64,000 nucleotides of DNA from Paramarasmius palmivorus (Eukaryota; Basidiomycota; Agaricomycetes; Agaricales; Marasmiaceae). Of the stretch, positions 47,604-60,229 are shown one piece after another. Under the pieces are notes generated by a model. The model worked only from the letters and a program-made list of their open reading frames with translations, was not told where the DNA came from and did no database searches. Position numbers and translations under genes: made by a program. The stretch is from positions 496,001 through 560,000 of the forward strand of contig JAYKXP010000024.1 of NCBI GenBank assembly GCA_037176845.1, given 5' to 3'. Positions within the stretch are counted from its first letter, which is position 1. Every line of letters starts with the position of its first letter.

Positions 47604-49632
47604 ATGGATATCGAGCAGTACGCTTTATTTCCAAGATTATCGAGACAGGTCTAATGCTTGCCCTTGATAGATTTAGGAAGGCCGGTTATCAAGCCATTGA
47701 TAGCATCTGCGATTATTACTATTCATTGCGTGAATCGAAAATACCTGTGGTTCCCCCTGTGCAGCCTGGATATCTGAAGGCGCTTCTACCTGGTACGTAT
47801 TCGACCCCATATATCGTGTACCGGTGGCTGATCAATTGTACCCCAGATTCCGCACCTCAATCCGGCGAAGAATTCCCCTCCATCGCGGAAGACTATCAAA
47901 AGTTCATCGTACCTGGTCGGTACATAATCATCGCAGAAACATCATAATACTTATTCATCAATAGGATATACACCTTGGCAGCATCCGTCCTTCTTTGCAT
48001 ATTTCCCTACAGGTTTTTCATTTGAAGGTCTTCTGGGCGACATCTATTCGAGTAGTGCGGCCAATCCAGGGTTTAACGTTAGTCACAACACACTGCTCTC
48101 TTCTTTCATTTATTGACCAGTCATTACAGTGGACCGCAAGTCCAGCATGCACGGAGCTGGAAGTTGTTGTAATGGACTGGGCTGCTCAGATGCTCGGACT
48201 ATCGCCAGAGTTCTACAACTCTTCGGGAAAAGGCGGAGGATGTATTCAGGTAAAACCTGTCTCTATTCTCAGCAGCTTGCGCTCATTCTTCATGGAAGAA
48301 CACTGCGTCTGAAGTAGCCATTATCGCGATAGTCGCCGCTCGCCATAGCTACCAACAAGCCCATCCAGATGCAAAACTCGAAGATTTGGTCATCTATACT
48401 ACTACTCAGACCCATTCACTTGGCATGAAGGCAGGGATGATATTAGGTCTCGCCGTCAGGGCTATAGAAGTGAGACCCGAGGACAACTTTTCATTGAGAG
48501 GCGAGGGTCTTCGTCGGGCCTTGGAGGAGGACACGCGAGCTGGAAAGAGACCATTTGTCTTGAGTGTGTTACATATTCCTATGTGCTTATGTATCGGTTC
48601 ATTGACTATTTTACAAAGTTGCTACAGTTGGAACTACATCATCGGGTGCTATAGACAACTTGAAGGAGATTAAGGAAGTAGGTTAGTGCTCCGCAATTCC
48701 CAATTGGTGAAATTGGTTGACTGAATATGATTGTAGTCAAAGATTACCCAGACCTTCGGATTCACGTTGATGCAGCATGGCTTGGAATCGCGCTGGTTTG
48801 CCCTGAGTTTAGAGAAATGTGTTACCTGGACGAGATCAATGAAATTGCCGATTCCTTTTCCACCAACTTCCATAAGGTAGTGTTCTCGATTGTCACCTCT
48901 GTTGCAAGTTTGACGATTCCGGTGACAGTGGGGCCTCACTAATTTTGATGCTGCCACGATGTGGATCCGAGACCGGAAATACCTCACGGAAGCCCTTGAT
49001 TACACTCCACCTTTTCTAAGGACAGCTCAAGGTGACGCTGGTGAGCCGGTGTTCTATTTCGTCTATTGCATCTAGGTATAACATAGCCGAATATCTAGGC
49101 ACTGTGATTGATTTTAGGAACTGGCATCTCGGACTTGGAAGACGTTATCGCTCGGTCAAGCTATGGTTCGTCCTCAGAGGATTCGGTATTGAAGGATTCC
49201 AGACGCACATACGAAAGGTATACATTCAAATGCCCAATTCCGAAAGGAAAACCCCTGACCCTCTGATAGTGCATCAACTTGAACAACAAATTCGTGGAGT
49301 TAGTCCAATCTTCCCCTATTCTCAAGCTAGTTGCACCCCCAAGTTTTGCACTCTCGGTCTTCAGAATCAACCCGAAGCCAAGGCGTCCCGAAGAGGTGTT
49401 GGTTCCGGACAATGCTCTCAACGACATCAATAGATTGTTCTTTGGACGGGTGACTGCTAGGAACGATATCCTACTAACACAGACGACATTAGATGGAAAG
49501 TTCTGTGTGAGACTTGCCGTTGGATCTACTGCGACTCAAGAACAGCATGTTCAACAGGCATTTGAACTCATTAGTAACGAAGCAACTCTTGCCTTGGAGG
49601 CTTGGCAGAGGGAACAAGCTGAAAGCAGATAG
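47604..49632 (+). CDS. Aromatic-L-amino-acid decarboxylase (PLP-dependent, group II)
   Basis: Removes CO2 from tyrosine, DOPA, phenylalanine or tryptophan to give amines such as tyramine or tryptamine. Exon 1 (47604-47617) reads MDIEQ and joins in phase to [16 protein letters not shown]. Blocks follow across many short introns: [78 protein letters not shown] with the ring-stacking His, and [17 protein letters not shown]-site residues are IHVDAAWLG (Asp) and the Schiff-base Lys in NFHKWGL, as in plant and animal decarboxylases. The C-terminal domain runs to QREQAESR. No residue is missing. The substrate cannot be assigned by eye. Basidiomycete relatives contribute to tryptamine or phenethylamine metabolism, so the physiological role is open. 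Confidence 0.93.
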
Positions 49633-49785
49633 AGCGTATCTGTAAACGTATATACGAACATTTGTATGACCAATTTGGCCCTGTAAAAATCTCATTCCAG
49701 ATCAGATGTACCACTCAAAATTTAAAGAGCGAAACAAACTTGTGATATTTCGGTATTTGATGAGTGACCGGGGCAGCGCGTCGGC

Positions 49786-49791
49786 ACGCGT
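49786..49791 (+). promoter_or_regulatory. Single MluI box upstream of the ketoacyl reductase
   Basis: ACGCGT lies 40 bp before the ATG at 49831, in GCACGCGTCG. One copy alone is weak evidence for cell-cycle control. Confidence 0.25.
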
Positions 49792-49830
49792 CGTTTTTCC
49801 GTCGGATTGACTTTCGCCCCTTCCCTCACC

Positions 49831-51162
49831 ATGGATGTCCAAAAAGTGTTAGAAACCTCCACTGCTCTGGGTAATTGACACTATTTGTTGTTCTATGTGC
49901 TGCTCAACTCATGCATTTTCATCAGCCAACCAATATCCTTGGCCTGCTACAGTTCTACTGGCAATAGGGACGCTCAGTGTAGCAAAAGTCGTGTACCAGA
50001 CGTTATCTGTGCTTCTTCAGACTTTTGTGCTTCCAGGAACCAGTGTCAGTACAATTAAGAAACCTGCTATTCCCGTCTCATTGCTCATGTTGGCTGCCAG
50101 CTCAAACGGTTCGGAGCGAAAAAGGGTGCATGGGCCGTTGTCACCGGTGCTACGGATGGGATTGGAAAGGAGTTTGCGTTCCAGCTGGCAAAGTCTGGCT
50201 TCAACGTGTTGCTGGTTGCACGGAACGTATCTCTGCTAGAGTCGACTGCAGGAGAGATAGGTGAGTTGTTCACACGTCCTGAGAGGCCATGTCATTTATA
50301 TTTCTCTGCCGGTAGCTTCAAAATACTCTGTGTCTACCAACTATCACTCCATTGATTTTGCGAAGGCCAATGAAGACCAATACAGCCAGCTTGCTGCCGT
50401 ATTTGAAGGGCTGGATGTTGGTGTTCTTGGTGAGCGAGCTACATGTCTATCCTTTTGCCATGCTGAATAGTAGGCTAGTTAACAACGTTGGGAAATCGCA
50501 CAACATGCCTGCGTACCTGGTTGACACGCCAAAGGAAGAAATGAATGATATCGTTGCTATCAATGTCAATGCTACTGTCCGGGTAACACACGCTATCTTG
50601 CCAGGAATGATTCAAAAGTACGTGTGTGCCATAAAGCTCTGGGAGCATGATCTAAATAGCGAATAGGAAGCGTGGTCTCATCCTTAACGTCGGCTCGTTC
50701 GCAGGATACGTCGCATCTCCCATGCTAGCAACGTACTCTGGCACGAAAGCATTCTTGAGCATGTTCACGGATGCACTTGGAGAGGAGGTCAAGCAACACG
50801 GGATCGTCGTTGAACATTTGAACACGTACTTTGTGGTAAGTATCCTGTCATTGCTTATGATCCAATTCAGCTCTAACGGCGCCTAGGTCTCGAAGCTATC
50901 AAAAATTCGTAAATCATCCATGATGATTCCTCAGCCCGGTCCATACGTCCGTTCGGTACTTTCCAAGATCGGTTTACCATGTGGAGCCGCTTACAGTGGC
51001 AGACCGTATTCATCGACACCTTACTGGTCCCATGCGCTTCTAAACTACCTGATGACAGTTGTTGGAGGACCTACAAGATTCATTGACTACACGCACAACT
51101 TGCACAAGGACATCCGGAGACGTGCTTTGAGGAAATTGGAGAGGGAGGGCAAGAGTCAGTAA
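49831..51162 (+). CDS. Very-long-chain 3-oxoacyl-CoA reductase (Ifa38/KAR)
   Basis: ER enzyme that reduces the beta-keto group in each cycle of very-long-chain fatty acid elongation. Exon 1 reads [13 protein letters not shown] and joins across an intron to [18 protein letters not shown], the N-terminal membrane helix. The SDR core follows: [20 protein letters not shown] (TGxxxGIG cofactor site), LVNNVGKSH (NAG-type motif, Asn present), the Ser of ILNVGSFAG and the catalytic YSGTK. The C-terminal region has a hydrophobic stretch around [13 protein letters not shown] and ends in a lysine/arginine-rich tail ([15 protein letters not shown]) that could act as an ER retention signal. At least five introns are visible, including 49875-49923, 50429-50473 and 50836-50886. 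Complete, with all catalytic residues present. Confidence 0.93.
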
Positions 51163-51418
51163 AATGCTAAGTAAGACCGGCTTAGCTACTGGTTACCGTT
51201 ACCGTTCTAGAAATACAGTTTTGACTTGAAAATTTTCGGGAACCTGATCCACGTGTTGTTTGTAACCAAATACAGAAGGGAATGCTTGTGCAGCGTGTTT
51301 TGACGAGCTATTGTCCTTTAGGACAGACATAGATGAGATCCTCGTGAGATCCTCGTTTTTCTTCATCTTTCTCTCTTCCATCATATTCGAGGATTCTCTC
51401 TTCTAGCACTCGTCGCCA

Positions 51419-54400
51419 ATGAAGCGTTCACAGTCAAGAGCACCGTCACCGACACCCACAGCCTTCTCTGGCATCTCAAATTATCGAAACGACTCGTATC
51501 GTCCAATCAGGGAAAATGCCCCTCCAGTTCCTCAAATCGATTATCGAAGCATTAGCAAGACTCATTTCGAAGAGCTCAGCAAGTATCTAGCAGCATACCT
51601 TGCTAGAGGTGCGAGTCATTGTCTTGTTCCGGAATTCTTACCCCAATAAACCATCTTCATTCAAAGCTGCACCCAATTCCCGCTCGACTGCCAGGCAAAA
51701 GCTCACTCGACTCACTATTCAACAATTCCATGAACTCTCGACGGACGTTTATGATGAATTAATACGTAGGAAGAACGAGAAAGAAGGTGCATCACAAAGT
51801 CATATAACTCTAAATTAAAGATCTTTTCTAACTCGACGAATTCTTCTTACACTCGCCAGTCCCTTTCCTTCCTGTTAGAGAGGACTTTCACCCCAAGCGG
51901 AACCAAGCCCGACAGAAACTCGCCACGTTGCCGACGTCTCGATTTGAAGACTTGTCCAGTGATGTTTACTTTGAGTTGGCTAGACGATACCCAGAATTCA
52001 AGGAAGATGTGCGTCGCCGTCAATTGTTTGATGACCCCGAACTCTAATACTCTTCTCAGCCGGCTGGTTCACCAAACTCCACATACGACGACCTACCAGC
52101 ACCAGACTTTCCTTCCACCAATCAAAGAAACCGTGTTACCAATTCTCGTACTTCGGCATCAGGAAGGAGTTCAACCGACCGGGGAATGGATAGCGTGTAT
52201 GGTGGCGATCCAGGGTCCGGTCGACGCCCATCAGTTGATCGACGTCGTCCTAGTGAAGTCGACTATTCTGGTCGAAGGAGCGAAGACAACAACTATGCAT
52301 CTGGTCGAAGGAGCGAAGATAATAACTATCCTGGTCGACGAAGTGAAGATAACTACCGAGGTCGAACAAGCGAAGACAACTATGCAACGAGCCCCTCCTC
52401 TTCTCGACGCAAACCTTCACAAGACACCACTCGTCGATCTGAAGACAGACCGCGGGACGAATATGTCAGACGCCCGAGCGCGGCATCGGCCAGTGTCAGT
52501 GGTAACAGTGACAGTACCGCGAATGCGCAGAGCACTATGGCAACTAGCGGGATGATTATTCCTAATACGAGTACCATGGAGGAAGAGTACATCGAGGTGC
52601 CACCGTATGGAAGAGAAGCTAGGGAGAGCGGAAGCACGACGACGGCAGAGGATCACAGGAGAGATATCAGCCGCGAACGAGGATCTGATCTTGAACCTGA
52701 TAGTGCAAGTGACTACCCTAGTCCAAGTCCAATGAGTCCGCCGAGCGGATTGGGTGGCTTAGGCGGGCTCACTTCGCGCCTTAGGGGAATCGACGACGAC
52801 GACGACAATACGAAGAGCGGAGATGATTACTACGATAATAGAAGGTCAATATCGAGGACATCCCTGAACTCGGAGCGTTCTGCTACTGGGATATCTAGTC
52901 GTTTGCCTGGTGCTCGCGCAAGTGCCTCAGCGGATCAGGAGAAGATACGGAGGGATTATGAGCTCAAACTCGCCACGATGCAGACTCAGATTTCGAGCCT
53001 CCAGCGAGATCTTGGGGATGCACAACAGAGCGATAGTAAATTGAAGGAAAGTGAGCGTAGGGTGATGCAGATGGAGGAGGAGCTTGTCAGTGTACGACGC
53101 GTAAGTGTATCGCGCATTGTATGTTCAAGAAAGGCTTACATGTCATGTGCTTCGTAGCGTGCAGAGGAGCAAACTTCCGCAATGCGAAACCTACAGAAGG
53201 AACTCGATGAGCTCCGCGAAACGAGACAGTTGGAGAAGGAACGCGAAGCTAGGAGAGCACTCGAGGACGACGAAGAGCTTCAGATTCTTCGTGTTCGCAT
53301 CCAACAGCTTGAAGAAGAACAGGAACCCGGGAAAGGGGAGGTAAGAGCACTCCTTCTCGTTGCCAAACCTCTGGTGCTAAGTAAACTGTAGTCCGACCCC
53401 AGCGATGTCGCAGCATTGCGAACGAATCTTGAGGATCTCATGAGCGAGATGACAGATCTGCAACGAAGAAATGATGAACTCGATGAACAAAATCGCGCTC
53501 AGCTTAGAACGATTCGAGACCTTGAGCTAAAACTCAAGGATCAAAGGCTGAAATACGATCAGGTCAAGACTGAATTGCGGAGTGTCAAAGGTTTGAATCC
53601 GATGTTCATGGACTCCACGGGATACTCATATACTTTATTGCAGCCACCTCGCAGCTGTTCACCCCCTTACCCAAATTGGATCAAGATCAACTTCCGGTTT
53701 CTGCAGACGGCGGGGTGTTAGATATCCACGTCACTGCGTTCCTTTCCGCTATTGACTCACTCTTGACTGCTGGCCGCTCAAGCTCCCCTACTCGCGTCTT
53801 AATGCCCATGAAATCTGTGGTTAACGCAGTTGCTGCTATCACGGATGACATACGAACATTCGAACGTCAACGACCTCGCGCTGATATTGATTACGATGCT
53901 CTCCGTTTCCTTCGTGAGCGTGCAGAAGCTACACTCAGTAATCTCGTTGCGGTTTCAAAGAAGCACGCCACAAGTTCAGGAATGGCTCCTGTCAGCCTAT
54001 TGGACGCCGCTGCTAGTCATGTCGCCGCCACCATCACAGATATTGGGAAGTCGATCTGCATTCGTAAGGCGACCAAAGCCGAACAAGAGCAGTTTACTGC
54101 ATCGAGTCCGGTCCCTACCAGCTCCAGTCCATTTTCACCTTCGCTAGGGCCCGTTGGTGAGGAGACGCACCAACGCTCTGCCAGTGGACGCTTCATAGGC
54201 GACGAATACGGTAGAAGACCCCCTTCAGAAAATTCCAGTTCGGAACAGACGAATTCTCCGCCACCTATCTTTGACCAACCGACAACCTCGGCAGGTATGA
54301 CTAGTGATGATGGTGCGGAAGATAACTGGGCAGAACTTAAGGTACTCCAGTCTTTTCATAATATGTTCCTGACACTGATCACTTGGCTGTCACTAGCCTT

Positions 54401-54723
54401 ACCTCGAGGCACAAACAGAATCCATTGTTTATGCGATACAGAGTGTTCTCTCTGGCGTCCGTAGTCCAACACCATCCCCGACACTCAACGAAAACCTCAC
54501 ACAGATCATAACGATTGTGTCTAGCATAGTAGCTGTATGCAAGGACAACTTCCCCGCCACAACATCTCAGCAAGGAAACGAGATATTACGAGAACTTAGC
54601 GAGCATGCTAACAAATTGAGCGAGGTGCAGGCACTTCCTGAAGTCACCAAAGAATCGCGGCAGATTATGGCCAAGTCCAGTTTTGCTATTGCTAATGCAA
54701 TGAAAGGCCTAATGAAGCTCTGA
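51419..54723 (+). CDS. SPA2: Polarisome scaffold Spa2
   Basis: Spa2 organises formins and MAPK modules at the hyphal tip. The start is MKRSQSRAPSPTPTAFSG. Two Spa2-homology (GIT) repeats follow: ARQKLTRLTIQQFHELSTDV-YDELIRRK and ARQKLATLPTSRFEDLSSDV-YFELARR, each split by introns. A long disordered region contains the GRRSEDNNY repeat noted separately, then EEEYIEVPPYGRE. The coiled coil runs from about SADQEKIRRDYELKLATMQT to LRSVK. The C-terminal conserved domain has LDIHVTAFLSAIDSLLTAGR, VNAVAAITDDIRTFERQR and, after an intron near 54350, the final helices ending AIANAMKGLMKL. Introns lie near 51608, 51785, 52005, 53101, 53341, 53590 and 54340. All expected Spa2 parts are present in order. 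Confidence 0.9.
52270..52383 (+). repeat. Intragenic tandem repeat encoding GRRSEDNNY-type units in SPA2
   Basis: Four units start at 52270, 52303, 52333 and 52360 with lengths 33, 30, 27 and 24 nt. They encode Gly-Arg-(Arg/Thr)-(Arg)-Ser-Glu-Asp-Asn-Tyr variants. All lengths are multiples of three. Such repeats often vary in number between strains. Confidence 0.8.
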
Positions 54724-55216
54724 CATTGTCTCCTCTTCTTTCATTTCTTCGATTTTGGTCAATCATTTCAATATGCACAATCATCACTTATCGGAGAATA
54801 TACATTACCCATATACTTGTCACCTCTGTAGTTCTGTATGGACATGCCCTAATTATGTCGCCACGCTTCAGTGGCTTAGAGTAACAAACAGGAATACCAG
54901 ATACATATACCCCCAATCGATGAAATAGCTACGTACATGACAGTTAATCACCAGCGGGGGCAAGTCCATATGCTTGCTAGAATACACTATGCTAACGAGT
55001 ACATGGGTTTGAACGATAAAGATAAAACCGTGTGACAGAATGGAAAGGTTATAGGTACATACAATGTATGGCAACAGGAGCAAGGAAGTAAAAGCGATAA
55101 CAGTGACACAAAAACAGTTCGATAGCGGGCCGTAGAATAAGATGGAAGACAATTATGATACAATTGCCACAGAACATGGGAAGAGAAGGTGGCATGAAGC
55201 AGTCCGTGGACACGTA
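54724..55216. other. Convergent intergenic region
   Basis: About 490 bp between SPA2 and the ankyrin gene, holding both terminators. Only short ORFs, no resemblance to a family. Confidence 0.5.
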
Positions 55217-58200
55217 CTATCTACCCTTAAGCGTCTGCATAAGGGATCTAAGACCGTTGAAGCGTTTAGTTTGTGAAGGACGGCCTGTGGAATCATTAGG
55301 AGTGAAGCCCATTCGGGCCAGCTTCGTATGGCTGGCGAGGTCCCGTTCTCGCTTTGATTTCGGAGATGAGGAATTGGGCGCTGTTGACACTCGGTATAGG
55401 GAAGGTCCTAATTCTGTGTCTGTGTCCAGACCTTCTAGGGAGCTAATTCGGCTCAAGTCATTGTCTGGATCTGTGGTTATCGAGCGCTTCGTTGAAAGTT
55501 TGTATCCGTAATTAATGGAGGATTCCAAATCGGAGTCAAGACTGGGGGACATTTCTACCGCGGATGCGGAATGTGACTGGTGATGTCCCGGTTTTGTTCT
55601 ATCAGACTTGGAGAAGCCAACATTGGGCACGGCTAAGGAAAAGGGTCAGCATGTAAACATTTGTTGATAATTGATAGCACTCACGAGTCGTTGGTGAAGA
55701 AGTGCCGCTACTCGTATGTGGCCGCTTCGGTTCCTTCTTCTTTGGATTGGGTATCCGAGAATTTAGGCTGAATTGCCGAGTAACGCCTGGACCAGGTAAC
55801 CCTTCAGACGAGACGGTCGAGGCCGAGGGTTCTCGTAAGAAATCAGCAGCCCTCGAACGGGTCTCAGAGTTGTTCCTCTTCAAGTCCTCGGCTTGCTTCT
55901 TCTCCCTTAATTTTCTTTCCAGCTCTAAACTCTCTCCTAAGGCAGCTAATCTAGCACTCAGCGGCATCTGATCGATGAGACCATCCGTAGCATTATGGGC
56001 AGAAAGTATATCCTCCTTCGTTCGTTGCACCAACCTCGCAGCCTCGGCATGAGACGTAGCCAAGTCCATGTTGATTCCCAAAGCTGACCTGGATCTCCTT
56101 TCGTTTAGGCTGACAACCTTAACATCTCCAGGGTCCATGACAGGACTCGGTGCTTCAGTCACAATCTCTATCGCAGGTTCTGACGCTGACTGCAGTCCGT
56201 CAGAGTTCTTCATCTTCGACTGGTCATTTGGCAAGTTGATGAAAGCGCCTGCTTCAGGAGAACGTAAGGGAGTGGTGATGGTGGCACTTCCGGTACTGCC
56301 AGTCGTAGTGGCACTGGCACTGAGACTGGGATTACCTGCGCTGTCAGTGGTACTTGTGCTGCTGACGGAATCTCCTCGACCTCTTCCATCCACAGCTGGA
56401 GGTTGGAGCTGCTGATTAGAGCCTGAGCCTGAACCTGACCCGTCTGAATCATCCAACATTGGCGGTGGCCGATTGATGCTAAAGGGAAATTCCGCAGTAC
56501 ACGTGCCTCCCAAACCTGGGTCCGCTGCAGAAAGCACAGGAGACATGGACGAGTCCGACGATGCAAATGATAGTCCTCTGCCTCTCGTTCTGATATCGGG
56601 ATGAGTGTTCATGTCTAAAACTCCTCGATGTTCGATAGGTCGACCGTAGTAAGCATCATCATCGTCGTCTCCATCCTGCCGGTCTCCTTTGGTATCAAAA
56701 TCACTTATCGCGGCGGGTGCAGAATCGGGTATCCGTACGATGTGCGGCAGCGGTGATGACTCGAGGGCTGGGCTTCCAGATGTCTGCCGTCGACTGGGGG
56801 ACTGCTCCATCTGTCTCCTGACTCTGTTCAGCGAGCTTGCACTTGTGCAACCTCTCAGAGGTGGTTCATCACCAGGATTGTCCCTCCTAGAGCCAATGCT
56901 CGATGACGAATCGAATCTCAACGCTCGTAGCACACTTGCTTGGCCAGTCGATGACGTACGGTGATGACCTCTTAGGATACCAGGCCGTGGATTGCCTTTA
57001 TTATCAGAAATGGCTGTATCATCCTCAATTAACATGGCATTCCTGTTACTTGCGCCGGAGCCTGAACGGTCCCTGTTATGACCAGGACGAATTCGATGCA
57101 TAGCAAGTCGACTGAGAGCGCCATTGTCGTCTTGCCCATCAAAGGAAATGCCAAGACCAATTCCACTACTCGATGACCCCGACCTATCACGGGTTTGATG
57201 CTGTTGTGCAGCTAAGGCATTATGTAGATCGACTGCTAAAGGCATTTGGGACCGTGTTGGAGAATAGGGATGCACTTGTGCGGAGGAATTCGAAGACGTT
57301 CGTGCATTGTGAGGAGAGGAAGTTTGGGGTAGTGGTGACGACGACATGGAGGGAGAGCTACTTCCAAACCGAAAATTAGGTCGTGGCAGGGGACCAGAAG
57401 ATGATCTCGACTCGGCAAACGCAGCTGTGTGTTTAGGCGAGCTGGATAGCGGTAAGACACTCCAAATGTTGTGCTGGCTGGAAGATGTTGCTATCGGAAT
57501 CGAGAGTGAGCTAGAGGTCTGATGTGATGAGGTTCGCTCTAGCGGAACACTAGAGCTACTTTCATTCCCCTGGCCTTTCTTGAAAAGATTCAAGAGAGAG
57601 TATTTGGTCCCCAGCTTTCGATTGCTCTTAGCAGAGCCTGCACCATTCGCATCGGCGTCAGCGTCAGCACCATTGCCAGCTGAACGCGGGCGCCTAGGGC
57701 TCTTGGGTGCCTTTACAAGCGTAGCAGACTTGTAATTTCGAAGGGGATGATTCGAAGGTGGGGTGTTGTTGAGGACTTGTGGTAGGGAAGGGCGCCGTGA
57801 CCCTGGGTCGAATGAGGGCGGAGGATGTCCATCTTCAGAATGTGAAGGAGAACGATCGCGCATTCTCCTTATGGGAGATGTGGGCGGCGTGAGAGTTGAA
57901 CCAGAGATAGTCAAGGATGGCCTTTGCGGTGTCAGACTGCCTGAAGCTGAAGTCTTGAACTTATTCAGGGCAGTGTCGATTGACCGCTTCACTTGTACTC
58001 GTTTACGTGTTGATCCCGGAGTATCCTCTTCATTTCCAAAGGAAGCTCCCCTTTCCCGGCCGTTGGCACTGAAATGAGCTTGCCCAAAGTCGTCTGGAAC
58101 AATGACCGTCTCCCTTTCCCGTAGATCCCGATCTCTGTTCTTCGTCCAGTTTGTTAAAATATTGGCGCACTCTATCCATCCATTCTGCTCAGCAAGTGTA

Positions 58201-58779
58201 GCAGGGGTGACCCCGTACTTATCTTTGCGATCAGGATGTGCACCCCGCAGGAGAAGCGTCATCATGACACTCTTATTCCCGTTTGCAGCTGCAAAATGGA
58301 GAGGTGTAGAGCCTGTAGTGCCCGAGATTGGTGCAGAATCGCGACTTTTCTCGTTGGAATAACGCCGAGGCAGTCTAAGTTGGTACAATCGCAAAGTAGG
58401 ATTTTAAGGTGTTGAATGGATAGTCAGTATACGAGCAGACCTTTTATGAAAGATTTACGCACCTTGGAGCATTGACATCGGCTCCATGGTCAATAAGAAC
58501 CTTGACGACTTGGTCGTGGCCACCCGCACATGCAGCATGTAGTGGAAGAACGCCATCGAGAACTGAGTTAATGGGCTGTCCCCGAGCAAGCGCAAATTCA
58601 ACTAGTCCTTGATTTCCAGAAGCGCAAGCAGAGTGAAGGTCGTAGTCAGCGACTGAAAGCGACGAGAAAAGAACCATTAACAGTGTCTTGAGCGAAGAGC
58701 AGCAACACTCACAATCGGTGACCACATTGTACTTTGCTTCTGACCTAAAATTTGCATTTGTCCTCAAAGGGACAGGCAT
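55217..58779 (-). CDS. Large ankyrin-repeat protein with long disordered region
   Basis: About 1,100 residues, start at 58779 (MPVPLRTNANFRSEAKYNVV). The N-terminal 200 residues hold ankyrin repeats: DLHSACASGNQGLVEFALA, DGVLPLHAACAGGHDQVVKV with LIDHGADVNAP, then after an intron GSTPLHFAAANGNKSVMMTL with LLRGAHPDRK and GVTPATLAEQNGWIECANIL. The remaining 800 residues are Ser/Pro/Arg-rich and disordered, with many SP and RRxS sites. They include a short predicted helix with LAALGESLELERKLREKKQAEDL-like spacing (about 55900-55970) and a conserved-looking C-terminus (GFTPNDSTGRPSQTKRFNGL). Introns occur near 55635-55690, 58400-58460 and 58650-58710. Proteins of this layout are fungal and mostly uncharacterised; a scaffold or signalling role is only inference. 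Confidence 0.8.
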
Positions 58780-60229
58780 GTCGAAGAGAAAAGGTTTCGG
58801 TTTGAGGACGATGTTGGCACAAAGGCCAACTTGGACGAGTTGGGTTCTATTGTTCCGCTCCCGATCTGAACCAAAAGAAGTGGAATTGTGGAATTATAAT
58901 CTTTGTTTGGCAGGCTGGGCGCCACGACGAGCTCAGACAGCCTGCAGGACGGGAAAGACGACGAGGATGATGTCGGGGACGATGGAGAAGGGAGAGAAAG
59001 GCAGCGCCAGGGCGGTTGGGCTTGGGCTGAGGTTCCACTGCCAGTCCGGTCATCTCGCGGCACCATGTGATCTTTCCGAGATCTTTCCATCTCTCTCCCC
59101 GTCTTGATTCTCTTTTCCACTGCCCCTGCTCCTGTTTCCTAGGTGACCAGCAGTATAAATCTCGAATCACTTGCCCTGCCTTGCTGGTCAGTGTAAGGTT
59201 CATAATCCTCGGATACTTCCTGGCTGCTGCAATAGACTTCAAGAAACTATCGTGTCTGTGACATCTCTTGCGGTCGGCCTATCATTCAATCCATCCTATA
59301 GCGCCGAGCACTCAGCCTGGAAGCACCCCCAAGTCTCTCAAGGGTGTTGGCTTGATCCTGGGTTGGACACACACTGAAAGATGTATCACATCAGCAAAAG
59401 ATAGATAGATCCTAAGGCGTGAGCGGCAGTACAACACATGGAACATTCTGATATCGGTCAATTACCTGTTCAAGATCACCACCTCAGGCCCCAATACATA
59501 TATATCAATCAAGACCACCAAGGCTCTACATACATACAATGATGAATATGGCGTGCCATCATCGCACCCCTCGCATTTCCGCATTCTTATATAGAAATAC
59601 CTACGACAAAGGGTCTGATGACTTTGAAGCTCGTATTTCACGCTAAAAACTATCCTTGGGCCTCGCGGGTCGTCTCGTGATTATTGCAACCCTCTTGACG
59701 AGTCGGACAACCATGATTTTCGCGAAAAGACATAATGGTTATCCATTCAATTTGCGAAAGACATTTTATTGGTAATCACATGCCATGGGCTTTTCGGACG
59801 ATGGACCAGTGGGCGGCTCCCGTCTATCCTCGTATCGGAGTGACTTTAGACATTGTCGAGACCAGTAGACAATCTTTCACACATTGACTTGCTAGTTTGG
59901 ATGGCGACTGGCCTTATGACCTGCGGTGTGGTCCTTTCCGAAATACAACAGAATTGTTCTAGAAGCATAAAAGTTCTGTACTCGCAAAATGCCCCCTCGG
60001 ATATAGATTCCACACTCAATCGGCAACTCATTTTATTCATGTTCCGCACGAGCCCAAGCCCTTGTTGTCTACGATATGCCATATTCACTCTTCTTTCGGA
60101 AACGTGTAATCATCAACAGTTAAGACGCAAATACAAAGCGCACGAATAGGGATTAATCTACATCTATTTAAATCCGCTCCTGAGTCCTAAGGTACGTACA
60201 GTGATTGTCATATTCTGATGGGACAGCTT
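58780..60229. other. Intergenic region, no gene recognised
   Basis: About 1.45 kb. It should hold the promoter of the ankyrin gene and the terminator of the Zn2Cys6 gene. The ORFs here (up to about 139 codons) have low-complexity or Arg-rich translations typical of shadows. A short AGATAGATAGAT run is near 59400. No tRNA or transposon feature was found. Confidence 0.5.

Noticed and set aside
56068..56415. Plus-strand Leu/Val-rich ORF opposite the ankyrin gene
   Set aside because: It is the antisense shadow of a Ser/Gly-rich disordered coding region, with no independent signals.
58688..59242. ORFs on both strands upstream of the ankyrin gene
   Set aside because: Their translations are low-complexity and Arg/Ser-rich, without splice logic or family similarity. 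They are more likely 5' leader or promoter sequence.
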